This document shows, one piece after another, positions 24,319 through 32,588 of a stretch of 64,000 nt of DNA; positions within the stretch are counted from its first letter, which is position 1; each line of letters opens with the position of its first letter. The stretch lies in assembly GCA_964641125.1 (NCBI GenBank), contig CAZXMO010000003.1, forward strand, positions 33,265 to 97,264. Direction: 5' to 3'. The position numbers and the translations under genes were made by a program. The stretch is from JBKHAJ01 sp964641125 (lineage in GTDB: Bacteria > Spirochaetota > Spirochaetia > SPDA01 > CAZSGZ01). The notes beneath the pieces are model-generated. The model was not told where the DNA came from, made no database searches, and was given only the letters and a program-made list of their open reading frames with translations.

Positions 24319-26889
24319 TTACAGATATCCGCCGTCTTCGAGGACTCGAAGCGCGGATTCGGCGTCCTCCCCGGCAACCATTACCACGGGACCGGTACAT
24401 CCCATCCCGGCTTCGGCATATATTCCCCGTTTCGACAGGAGTGCCGCCGCACTATCGATTTCGAGGACGTCGATCCCTTCTATTTCCTTCCCCACCGGTT
24501 TTTTAGGCGGTCCGGAGGCCGCTGATTCGGGGACCCGCGGTTCCCGAACCTTGCCGATCACGCTTCCCGCGGCAAGAAACCTTCCATAGGTTTCGGCGAC
24601 CACCCCGGGCAAGTTTCCCCGGACCATCCGCGCAAGATAAAGGAGGGCCGCGCCGGTTACCTCCGGGGAGGTCGCCCTGGAGATGATCCCCACCAAGGAT
24701 TCCATGCACACCCCGATACCCGGACCGTATCCGGAACCCTTCGTCTCGATAGTTCCGTCGGTCTCCGAAGCCGCGAGGAGCTTCATGATAAGGTTCCCCG
24801 TCAGGCTGTCGCACACCGCGACGTCCACGGTCCCCGCGAGGACATCATTTCCTCTGAGGAGCTCATCGCCGCGGGCGGAACCCGTGAGGTTGAGGTCGAA
24901 ACCGTTCGCCGTTGTTTCTTTGAGCCGTCTTAAAGCCGTCTGGGCTCCTTCCAGATTGATAAGCCCTACCTTCGGCCGAACGATTCCGTACGTCCTCGCG
25001 ACACTGACGCCCAAGACGGTGTTCAGGACCAGTGCCTCCACCCGGCTCGTAGAAACCGTTCCGGTTGTCGTGGCGATGAACAGCGGTTTTCCCTCCGTCT
25101 TCGTGTTCACCATCCCCACCGTGGCCACTCCTACGGGAAAAGGATAATGAAAGGTCAGTGCTCCGTCGATCTTCTTTTCCGCGAGGGCTCCGGACATTTC
25201 CCGGTGGGCTTCTTCCGGGGTCCCCTCCTCGGAACCGAAGAAGACTATCTCGAGGTTCGGATCGTCCTCGGCGGCCGATTCTGCCCCCCGTATCAGCTCG
25301 TCCGTTCCGGCTTCGCTCCCCGGGAGGGTCAGTCCCAGGGCAACCGGGCCGTCCCCGGTATACCCGGAAAAATCGAGGGGTATGCGGAAACTTTCCGCCG
25401 TCGGCGCCGCGGAGATTGCCGAAGGTCCGGCATCGGAGGATTCGAAGAGTATCGATACCCCGTCGAAGAGATTGGTCATCCTCCCTAAGAAGAGACTCCC
25501 CTTGCCTATGACCATCGCCCGGGTAACAGTCCCCATCTCGGCGTACCGGAGGAGCCAGCCTAAGGCGGGGACCCCCGACGGAATATGCCCCTGCGTCGGG
25601 GCCCATCCCGAGACCCCGTGTTCATTGATAAAATCGGGTATAGAACTCCGCTCTATTTCTTTCTTCATCACCGCCATGGCGGCTATCATCTTGAGGTTTG
25701 CCTCGGTTACGTTTCCCGCGCCGGCGTTCTCGGTGATCTCCGGGTTCTGGAGCTCCGGAGCGTAGAGGTCCACATCGGAAAGACCGAATCCGCCGGAGGC
25801 AAGGGGGTCCGTCACGAGGTCCTGTATGACCGCCTGAGGGGAAGCGCCCGACCCTATCCTGTGCCTTCCCACCACGTCGGTACGGATGACCAATCCCCGC
25901 CCCTCACGTCTCACGAGGACCGCGAAGCCTGCCATGCAGTCCTCGAGGACCGGGAGTCCCTTCTCGATGTGTTTTTTGGAATTCATCCCCAGCTTAGCGG
26001 TGGTCCCCCCGGCGGTGACGACGACCGATTCGAAGATCCCCGACCGTACCAAACCCGCCGCCTGGAGAATACCGTGGACCGGTCCCGCGCAGAAGGACCT
26101 GGTGTCGCTGCCGGTGGCCCGAGAGAGGCCCGAGAGCTCTCCTACGGCCTTCGCGAAGTTGCCTCCTCCCCGCTGGTTGATGTCTCCGCAGGCCTCCTCG
26201 GAGGTCTCGATGATATAGTCGATACTTTCCGGATCCACCGAGTTTCGGTTCAGCAGATCTCTGACCGTGTAGACCGCGGTCGCCTTGGCGGCTAAGTTTT
26301 CGAGAATCGTGTGGGCATGGAGATTGACGTCGTCGGGATGGGCCGACCGGACGCATCCGACCACCTCACCTTTTGATTCTAGCGGCAGCGCCCCCTCGGC
26401 TATCTCCTTCTCGAGGGAACTCTTCTCGATCCCCTTCCTGTGTTTCGGTGTGATAAGCCCGGATAAGACCGGATCTTTCTCGAGGATCGAGAAAATCAGC
26501 TCCGAGAAATCCTGTTCTAAGGCCACGAGATCGAAGACGTCGGCAACCTTCACGAGACTGTAGAGAAGCTCTTCCGACAGGATCGATCCGAACCGACCCC
26601 GGCATGCACGGCCCTCCATTTCGAATTCGCCGCCGGGTCCCGCCTTTTCGTACCAGGGGCGCGGAGGAAGCTCTCTCGGGTCGATGTTCCCGATGTAAGC
26701 CTGATTCGGAAGATATCCCGCAACGTCTTCGAAGCTTCTCAGCCGGCCGGCGAAGAGCTGTGCGAACTCGGCACCTCCCTCGGTCCGCTTCGTTTCGGCG
26801 TGAGGGGCGCTCCCGTAGGCAGCCGTGAAAAAGGGCGCGTGAAAGAGGCTGTAGGCGGCCGCGGTCAGGACGGGGAAACTATCAGGCAC
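24319..26889 (-). CDS. Fused glycine/sarcosine/betaine reductase component C (GrdC-GrdD)
   Basis: 856 residues that join two proteins normally encoded separately. Residues 1-490 resemble GrdC, a ketoacyl-synthase-III/thiolase-like subunit, with Cys234 in EEACGD and Cys267 in RSFCAGPVHG. Residues 515-856 resemble GrdD, a PlsX-like acyltransferase, with a late MGCTGPVV motif (Cys831). Component C takes the carboxymethyl-selenoether from GrdA and releases acetyl phosphate. Reading is open across the joint with no frameshift signs, and the two halves are connected by an Ala/Pro/Ser-containing stretch at about 490-515. It overlaps the thioredoxin gene by eight bases. Confidence 0.9.
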   Translation of the reverse strand: MPDSFPVLTAAAYSLFHAPFFTAAYGSAPHAETKRTEGGAEFAQLFAGRLRSFEDVAGYLPNQAYIGNIDPRELPPRPWYEKAGPGGEFEMEGRACRGRFGSILSEELLYSLVKVADVFDLVALEQDFSELIFSILEKDPVLSGLITPKHRKGIEKSSLEKEIAEGALPLESKGEVVGCVRSAHPDDVNLHAHTILENLAAKATAVYTVRDLLNRNSVDPESIDYIIETSEEACGDINQRGGGNFAKAVGELSGLSRATGSDTRSFCAGPVHGILQAAGLVRSGIFESVVVTAGGTTAKLGMNSKKHIEKGLPVLEDCMAGFAVLVRREGRGLVIRTDVVGRHRIGSGASPQAVIQDLVTDPLASGGFGLSDVDLYAPELQNPEITENAGAGNVTEANLKMIAAMAVMKKEIERSSIPDFINEHGVSGWAPTQGHIPSGVPALGWLLRYAEMGTVTRAMVIGKGSLFLGRMTNLFDGVSILFESSDAGPSAISAAPTAESFRIPLDFSGYTGDGPVALGLTLPGSEAGTDELIRGAESAAEDDPNLEIVFFGSEEGTPEEAHREMSGALAEKKIDGALTFHYPFPVGVATVGMVNTKTEGKPLFIATTTGTVSTSRVEALVLNTVLGVSVARTYGIVRPKVGLINLEGAQTALRRLKETTANGFDLNLTGSARGDELLRGNDVLAGTVDVAVCDSLTGNLIMKLLAASETDGTIETKGSGYGPGIGVCMESLVGIISRATSPEVTGAALLYLARMVRGNLPGVVAETYGRFLAAGSVIGKVREPRVPESAASGPPKKPVGKEIEGIDVLEIDSAAALLSKRGIYAEAGMGCTGPVVMVAGEDAESALRVLEDGGYL

Positions 26890-27202
26890 CTAAAATCTCC
26901 TCGAGCTTGGATTCCACCTCGTCGATTTCGAATTCCTTGGAGAACGAGGCTTCCTTTGTCCCGTCCCGGTAGATAAGGATAGACGGAAGACCCATCACCT
27001 TTTCCCGGATGGCGAGCCTCCGGTTCCCCTGAATGTTGACCTTAGCGAACTCCGCCTTGTCCTCGTATTTTGCGGCGAGGTTCTCGAAATCCGGCATCAT
27101 CTCCACGCATTCCTCGCACCCGTCGCTCCAAAAATCGACCACCACGACTCCGTCCGACTCGAGGACCGCCTCGTCGAAGGTGTCTTTATGTAGTTCTTTC
27201 AT
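26882..27202 (-). CDS. Thioredoxin of the glycine reductase system
   Basis: 106 residues of thioredoxin fold. The active site reads WSDGCEECVEMMP, with Cys29 and Cys32 separated by two glutamates in place of the usual Gly-Pro. The cis-proline is in GLPSIL. Grd thioredoxins commonly differ from WCGPC, and an acidic CxxC should change the redox potential and partner choice (inference). It lies between grdA and grdCD and would pass electrons from the thioredoxin reductase to regenerate the selenol/thiol of GrdA. Confidence 0.9.
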   Translation of the reverse strand: MKELHKDTFDEAVLESDGVVVVDFWSDGCEECVEMMPDFENLAAKYEDKAEFAKVNIQGNRRLAIREKVMGLPSILIYRDGTKEASFSKEFEIDEVESKLEEILGA

Positions 27203-27256
27203 ACCGTTTCCGTCCTTTGAATCGGGCGGCCCCCGGCGGGACCGCCGTATAATCCA

Positions 27257-27715
27257 CTAGAGAAATTGACCTCGGATGGTCGAAACTTCCCGGACGATCT
27301 CGTCCACATCCAGGACCATCTCCATCATTCCGATGTTGTCCCCATAGACCGATTCGTCCAAATCGTTTTTAATCTCCGGTTCGAGCACGTGATATGCGGG
27401 GAGTCCCAACTGGACTCCCGTCAATGGACCGGCATAGGCGGGATCGCCGTTTATAACCGTTTCGGCGATGAGGCCGCTTGCCTCAGGGTCGGCTCCGCCC
27501 AAGAGCACCAGGATATTCTCCTTTCCGTGCTCCTCGGCGAGCGCCTTTACCCGCTTCTGGTTCTCCAGGTCCATTGCTCCGGCCGAAGTTCAAACAAAGC
27601 ACTCGGTTGCGGAAAAAATGATCTCGACATTCTTTCCCTCGAGACAGGCTTCGATTGCCCCGCCGGGGATTCCGTCTCGATCTCCTAAGATAATTATCTT
27701 CTTACCGTCGAGCAT
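27257..27715 (-). CDS. grdA: Glycine reductase selenoprotein A
   Basis: 152 residues including selenocysteine at codon 42 (UGA at 27592-27590). The motif reads CFVUTSAGAMDLENQ, closely matching GrdA of other species, where Sec attacks the Schiff base on component B and carries the carboxymethyl group to component C. The N-terminus KKIIILGDRDGIPGGAIEACLEG is also family-like. The ATG at 27715 follows GGAGG. Standard calling would truncate it to start at 27574. It sits in the order trxB-grdA-trx-grdCD. Confidence 0.96.
27559..27592 (-). promoter_or_regulatory. Sec UGA codon of grdA and weak candidate SECIS
   Basis: The UGA is 27592-27590. Downstream, a small CUGG-AGAA-CCAG hairpin can form about 21 bases after the UGA, but it is weak compared with those in grdB and selD. 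The Sec reading rests on protein conservation; the RNA element is uncertain. Confidence 0.4.
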
Positions 27716-27733
27716 GAGTGCATCACCTCCTTT

Positions 27734-28900
27734 TTATGTAATGTCTATAGTCTCCGAACGTTTTCCATCGGTCACCCGAATAAGCTCAGGCACACTGTCC
27801 ACTCCGAAATCCGCGGCAATATTCCTGTAGCGGGATCTATCGAGCTTGACGAGGTTCTTCCCGTCTTCAGCGGCTTTCCGCTCGACAACAGGAAAGAGCT
27901 CGAGGGATTCGGCTATAGGCGGAAAGTAGAAATAGAGATAGAAATCGTTTCCCGCCTCCGAGGCCAGCCGTTCATATCCTTCTATTTCGCTCAAACCCCT
28001 GTCGGCGAAGAACGCCGCCGTCGCCCCGTCGGACGCCGCGGTGACGACCTGCCTCAAGTGTTTTTTTCGCGCGTCTCCCGCGGCGAAGACCAAGGAACGG
28101 CCGGTCCGCATTGCGTCGTCGGTTACGATGTATCCTCCGTCGAGCCCGATGAACCCCTCGGCGAAACCGGTTAGAGGAACGGTCCCCACGAACATGAACA
28201 CACCATCACAGTCCAGCTCCGCGGTGGTCCCGTTCTTCAAATTCTTGAGCCTGACCCGTTCGACGATCTCGTCGCCCTCGATCGCTTCCAGGGCATGGTT
28301 CCACATCCACGTGAGTTTCGGGTTTTCCATCGCATCGCAGGCCATATAGGAGTTACAGTCCAGGGTCCCCTCGTCGTGGACGACGACCATTACCACCTCC
28401 CTCGCGAAGCGGCTGATGTAGACCGCTTCTTCGACCGCGGTGTCGCCGCTCCCGACGACGACCACCTTGGCGTCCTCGTAGAGCTCGGCGTCGCAGGTCG
28501 CGCAGTAGGAAACCCCCGAGCCGGTGAGCTCCTCTTCACCGGGAATGCCTAAACGTCTCGGTTCGCACCCCGGAGCAAGAATCAAAGCTCTTCCCTCGAA
28601 AAGGGCCCCGGATTTGCACTCCGCCCGGTAGATTCCGTCTGCTTGTCTTACGGTAAGGACCGTATCCTTGACGATCGCGCACCCCATTTCGAGGGCTTGA
28701 TCGCGGAAGAGGTTGGTCAGCTCCCTGCCTCCGACTCCGCCGGGAAAACCGGGATAGTTCTCCATCCTCTCGGTGGTCGCCGCCTGCCCCCCCGGACGCT
28801 TCCGGTCGACGATACAGGTACTCCGTTTCGCCCTGGCTGCGTAAATCCCCGCGGTGAGTCCCGCGGTCCCCGCGCCTATGATGAGGATATCGTAGAGCAT
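27734..28900 (-). CDS. Thioredoxin reductase-like flavoprotein with C-terminal degenerate thioredoxin domain
   Basis: 388 residues. Residues 1-310 form a normal low-molecular-weight thioredoxin reductase, with GAGTAGLTAG for FAD, the redox pair CATC (133-136), GSGDTAVEEAV for NAD(P)H, and VFAAGDAR. The usual length is about 310-320. Residues 317-388 add a thioredoxin-like segment: YLYFYFPPIAES at the place of WCGPC, without cysteines, and SVPEL as the cis-proline loop. It starts within the grdE stop codon (TGATG). It should reduce the Grd thioredoxin. The extra domain may dock a partner (inference). Confidence 0.88.
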   Translation of the reverse strand: MLYDILIIGAGTAGLTAGIYAARAKRSTCIVDRKRPGGQAATTERMENYPGFPGGVGGRELTNLFRDQALEMGCAIVKDTVLTVRQADGIYRAECKSGALFEGRALILAPGCEPRRLGIPGEEELTGSGVSYCATCDAELYEDAKVVVVGSGDTAVEEAVYISRFAREVVMVVVHDEGTLDCNSYMACDAMENPKLTWMWNHALEAIEGDEIVERVRLKNLKNGTTAELDCDGVFMFVGTVPLTGFAEGFIGLDGGYIVTDDAMRTGRSLVFAAGDARKKHLRQVVTAASDGATAAFFADRGLSEIEGYERLASEAGNDFYLYFYFPPIAESLELFPVVERKAAEDGKNLVKLDRSRYRNIAADFGVDSVPELIRVTDGKRSETIDIT

Positions 28901-30210
28901 CAGTACGGCACCCCCGCGAGCTTTCCGATTCCGCTCTGATTCGCCCCGCAGTAAAAGGCGGTGGTAACATCGAGGGTCCTCTCGATATCGGCGGGCTCTG
29001 GCTCGCCTCCGGTCTCTTTTCTCAATCTCAGGCAGTCTCCGCCGGCGACCCGGTTTACCTTGGGTATGGTAGTCGGCTTCTCGATCGATCCGGTGGAGAC
29101 GACATACCTCGCCTCGGGGACATCGTCGACTAGGAGGATTCCCTCGGTCCCGTCGGGGCCTCCGAATTCGAAGGTGAAGGGGACCGCCTTGATTCCCCAG
29201 CTCTCACAGGTCTCGAGGGTGAGCATCGCGTCGGTCGCCGCGTTGCCCCCCCCTTCCCAGGAAATGACCACTCCGTCGGCCCCGGTCCTGCGTACAAGGT
29301 TTGCCGCAATGTTCGCCACCCGCTGCTTTTCGAAGTGGCTGTTGTTGTGTCCCCGGTCGAAGACGACCCCGGTAAAGTTACAGCTCTTCCCGTGGGCCCG
29401 AGCGAGCTGCATCACCACGGGGAGGTTCGCCTGGATGTAGGACGGTATCTTGAAACAGGGCCACACGTAGTTGCCGCTGACGATACACCCGTCCATCACT
29501 TCGGTGGGCCCCAGCAAGGTGGGGACGATGTTGCTTACCTCCCGACCGTAGAGGAAGGTGTTCGAATAGGTCCCCTGATTCTGGCACTGGGTTACGTAGG
29601 CGATTTTCGGGAGAGCGGGATCCACCTCGGTGTCGAAATCGAAGAGCTCCGTATGTTCCGGCTCGCGGTCTTTGATAAGCCCTGCTAAATAACGTGTACA
29701 CCTGATACCCGCGGCCCTGACCGATCCGTCGTACTCCACATCGCTGGACCCTTCGACCATCTCCATCTTCAGGATCAGGTTGTAGGTCCCGGAGAAAGGC
29801 GAGTACCCCGCCGCGGGGCCGGCCATGTCCACGATGGCGTCCCGGGGATACAGGAGCGCCGATTTTCCCGCCCAGGGGAGTTCGGCGCACTCCATGACCG
29901 CAAGGTTTGTAATGAGGTGGGTCTTTCCCTCCCCCACGATGGTGGGTGGAGAGAGCTGCCCCGGCATAAAATCCCCGGGGCCCTCTACCTTAACCCCGAC
30001 CTGGAGGGTATCGAGGATATGGACGATCCGCGTCGACTCCCCGGGCTTCACGATTTCCAGTTCCAGGCCGGCGATGTTCCCGTTCTCGTCCGAGTCGAGG
30101 AGATATTTTTCGAGCTCTTCCTTATCGACTGTAAGCACCCCGTTCTCGATGGCCGTCTCCGTCCCGAACTCGAGGTCTTTAATGGTAAAATATCCGCGTT
30201 CAAGTTTCAT
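28900..30210 (-). CDS. grdE: Glycine/sarcosine/betaine reductase component B proprotein (GrdE/GrdG type)
   Basis: 436 residues. Known GrdE proteins are proproteins that cleave themselves at an internal cysteine to give two subunits, one with a pyruvoyl group that forms a Schiff base with the amine substrate. Here the central region reads MDGCIVSGNYVWPC, with cysteines at 242 and 252. Cleavage at 242 would give about 25 and 21 kDa halves, as in the family (inference). The N-terminus KLERGYFTIKDLEFG is typical. grdB lies 22 bases upstream. Which substrate (glycine, sarcosine or betaine) cannot be told from sequence alone. Confidence 0.9.
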   Translation of the reverse strand: MKLERGYFTIKDLEFGTETAIENGVLTVDKEELEKYLLDSDENGNIAGLELEIVKPGESTRIVHILDTLQVGVKVEGPGDFMPGQLSPPTIVGEGKTHLITNLAVMECAELPWAGKSALLYPRDAIVDMAGPAAGYSPFSGTYNLILKMEMVEGSSDVEYDGSVRAAGIRCTRYLAGLIKDREPEHTELFDFDTEVDPALPKIAYVTQCQNQGTYSNTFLYGREVSNIVPTLLGPTEVMDGCIVSGNYVWPCFKIPSYIQANLPVVMQLARAHGKSCNFTGVVFDRGHNNSHFEKQRVANIAANLVRRTGADGVVISWEGGGNAATDAMLTLETCESWGIKAVPFTFEFGGPDGTEGILLVDDVPEARYVVSTGSIEKPTTIPKVNRVAGGDCLRLRKETGGEPEPADIERTLDVTTAFYCGANQSGIGKLAGVPY

Positions 30211-30232
30211 AGATCCTCCGGTATCAGGGGTT

Positions 30233-31567
30233 TCAGGCTAACGCCACATCGAATTCGGTCGGCTCCGAGACCTCGGTGGCGATCGCCTCGAGGGCGGTTT
30301 CCACAAGGCGCTTTCGAAACTCGATTTCCCGGTCCTTCGGCAGATTCGGATCCCCCGCGGGATACGGAATTCCGCCGCCGGTTATAATCCTGCTTACCCC
30401 TACCGACTTAGCGACCGAGGGAATCGCGGTAATAAGGGCCGAAGGGATCCCTATCCGCTCGGCTTCTTTCTGCATCGTTGACACGCAACGGGTACAGGTT
30501 CCTCATGTGGAGGTGAATATCGCGGCGGATACGCTCTTCCGTTTGAGCTCCTCCGCGATACTCGCTCCGAGTTTCTTGCTCATGGCGACGTTAGTGCCGA
30601 TTCCGCACAGGGCGAAGTATTCGGCGTGGAGTTTCTTGAATTTCCCCTTCTTTTCCAGGTCCCGGAGGGCGTCCAGCGGGACCACCCGGTCCGGGTCCTC
30701 GTCCACCCAGGAGCTGTCGTAGCCCCCGTGAATCCCCTTGAAATCCACCGCCGGAAGCTCGTCCATCCCCTCGATCGAATAGACCCCGTAGCTGTCGGAG
30801 AAAGCCTGCTTGAGCTTGTCCGGGTTTCCCTTAGGGACCATTCCGCCGCCGGTTACTACCGCAATCGTAGCCGAAGCGAGGTCGGTCAGAGGCGGCGCGG
30901 GGGGCACCTTCTCGAAGGATCTTAAAGGGACCTCGGTCGGCGGGCTCCCGCCGGAGAGCCTCTTCATCAGCATCTCGACGGCCCGCTCGGCCGCGTTCTT
31001 TTCGACCATCTCGTTGTACCGGTATCCCCGGGGGATATAACCGTCGACCAGGGCGTTATCGAGCTTGCCGTTCCGGCCGCACTTGAGGGTGAGGGCCGCG
31101 ATCTTGGGCAGGTCCTTCCTCATTCCCGCGGCCGTTTCGGCGCAGGGGACGATATATCCATGCTTTTTGTAGATTTCCACCGCGGGATTTTCCGGATAGA
31201 GCCCGGTGATACAGGGAACGCCTAACTTTTCGCCGCAGAGCTTCATCACCATTCCGCAGGCCAAACCGTATCTGCCTGCATTGAAAGCGGGCCCCGCGAC
31301 GACCACGTCGGGTTTCGCCGAACGGATAAGCTCCTCTATCTCGCTCAAGGTCTTTTCCTGCTCCTGATTAATCCGGTTGTCGCCGCACCAGATGGTCCTG
31401 ACGATTACCGCCGAGTCACCGAGGGCCCCTTCTATTCCGATGCCCGGTCCCTTCGGCCCGTCGACGAACTCCAGGGGGGCGTCCCCCTTCTCTTCGCCGC
31501 CTATTCCAGCGAAGAACTGATTGATGTAGTGAACTATTCGTATTTTTTCTCGTATTTTTTCCGCCAC
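30233..31567 (-). CDS. grdB: Glycine/sarcosine/betaine reductase selenoprotein B
   Basis: 444 residues with selenocysteine at codon 355 (UGA at 30505-30503), in the motif FTSTUGTCTRC that is conserved in GrdB proteins. Component B binds the substrate amine with GrdE and passes the carbon unit to GrdA. The N-terminal half starts with RIVHYINQFFAGIGGEEK, which is family-typical. The frame continues for 90 residues after the UGA to a UGA stop at 30235-30233. A standard call would split the gene in two. It follows the YgeW-like gene after 19 bases. Substrate class (GrdB, GrdF or GrdI) is not decided here. Confidence 0.96.
30476..30505 (-). promoter_or_regulatory. Sec UGA codon and SECIS hairpin of grdB
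   Basis: After the UGA (30505-30503) and twelve bases, CGUUG (30490-30486) pairs perfectly with CAACG (30480-30476) around the loop CGUGU. The loop begins 18 bases after the UGA and contains the G-U pair of bases favoured in bacterial SECIS loops. Confidence 0.65.
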
Positions 31568-31586
31568 GGTCCCCTCCCCAGGTCCC

Positions 31587-32588
31587 TTACCTATACCCGC
31601 CCATGGTCAAGGCGAGAATTGCCTTCTCAGTATGCAGCCTGTTTTCCGCCTCGTCGAATATGATCGATTTGTCCGAATTGAGGACCTCGTCGGTCACCTC
31701 GGTATTACGGCTTATAGGCATGCAGTGCATGACCCGGGCGTCCTTCTTGGCCATATCCATGACCTTCTTGTCAACGATCCAATCCTTTTTAAGCTCGGCT
31801 TTCTTCTCCTGGAACTCGGGGTCCCCCTGGAAATGGGTCTCGAGACCCTTGGCGAAGACCTCGGGAGAAACCCAGGAATATACGTTGATAAAATCGGCGT
31901 CCTTCACCGCCTCGTCGTAACTGCGGACTATCTCCACTTTGCCTCCGGACAACTCGGCGGCATCGTCGGCGAGCTTCTTGACATTCATATCCGGATCGAA
32001 CCCTTCCGGACAGGCTATGGAGAGATTGAATCCGAGTTTTCCCGCCATGAGCATTGTCGAGTTGGTGAGTCCCGCGGGGGGATTCGCCGTACGGTATCCC
32101 CAGCAGAGCGCTACTTTGAGATCCCGGACCTGTCCCTTCTTTTCCTGCATGGTCAACACATCGGCAAAGGCCTGACAAGGATGCTCCACCGGACAGGATG
32201 CGTTGATAACCGGAATTCCCGAATACTCCACCGCCGAGTCGAGGCGGTCCCTTCGGACCGACCGGTACGCGATGCCGTCCAGGTACCTTTCGAGGGTTTT
32301 TATGGTGTCCCGCCAGTCCTCCTCCGCGGCTTCTCCCACCCAGAGCCTGTTCTGGTCGAGCCACAGCATGTGGCCCCCTAACTGCATCATCGCGGTCTCG
32401 AAGCTCACGCTCGTTCTCGTGGAAGGAGTCTCGAAGATACCTCCGAGGCTCTTACCCTCGAGGAGCCGATGCGCTCTTCCCGTCTTGAGCTCCCTTTTGA
32501 GCATGCTCGACACCTCGAGGATAAACTCGATCTGTTCCTTGTCTACGTCGGTAATTCCGGCTATCGATCTTCCCTTCAAATTATCCAT
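31587..32588 (-). CDS. YgeW-like carbamoyltransferase
   Basis: 333 residues of the aspartate/ornithine carbamoyltransferase superfamily. The carbamoyl-phosphate site reads ETPSTRTS (53-60), then HPCQ at 136-139, where most family members have HPTQ, and a later HCMPISRNTEVTDEV. The size and these motifs match the YgeW group found in E. coli xdh/yge clusters, whose substrate is not ornithine. It lies between the opine-type dehydrogenase, which it overlaps by eight bases, and grdB. A likely role is phosphorolysis of an N-carbamoyl amino acid to carbamoyl phosphate (inference). Confidence 0.82.
   Translation of the reverse strand: MDNLKGRSIAGITDVDKEQIEFILEVSSMLKRELKTGRAHRLLEGKSLGGIFETPSTRTSVSFETAMMQLGGHMLWLDQNRLWVGEAAEEDWRDTIKTLERYLDGIAYRSVRRDRLDSAVEYSGIPVINASCPVEHPCQAFADVLTMQEKKGQVRDLKVALCWGYRTANPPAGLTNSTMLMAGKLGFNLSIACPEGFDPDMNVKKLADDAAELSGGKVEIVRSYDEAVKDADFINVYSWVSPEVFAKGLETHFQGDPEFQEKKAELKKDWIVDKKVMDMAKKDARVMHCMPISRNTEVTDEVLNSDKSIIFDEAENRLHTEKAILALTMGGYR

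Noticed and set aside
30224..30235. The grdB stop UGA is followed three codons later by another in-frame UGA, suggesting a second Sec
   Set aside because: The protein already has the normal GrdB end, the following codons are not conserved-looking, the grdE ribosome-binding site starts there, and no suitable hairpin follows the UGA.
30233..30484. Apparent small separate gene or pseudogene fragment downstream of grdB
   Set aside because: It is the C-terminal part of grdB, read through the Sec UGA at 30505-30503.
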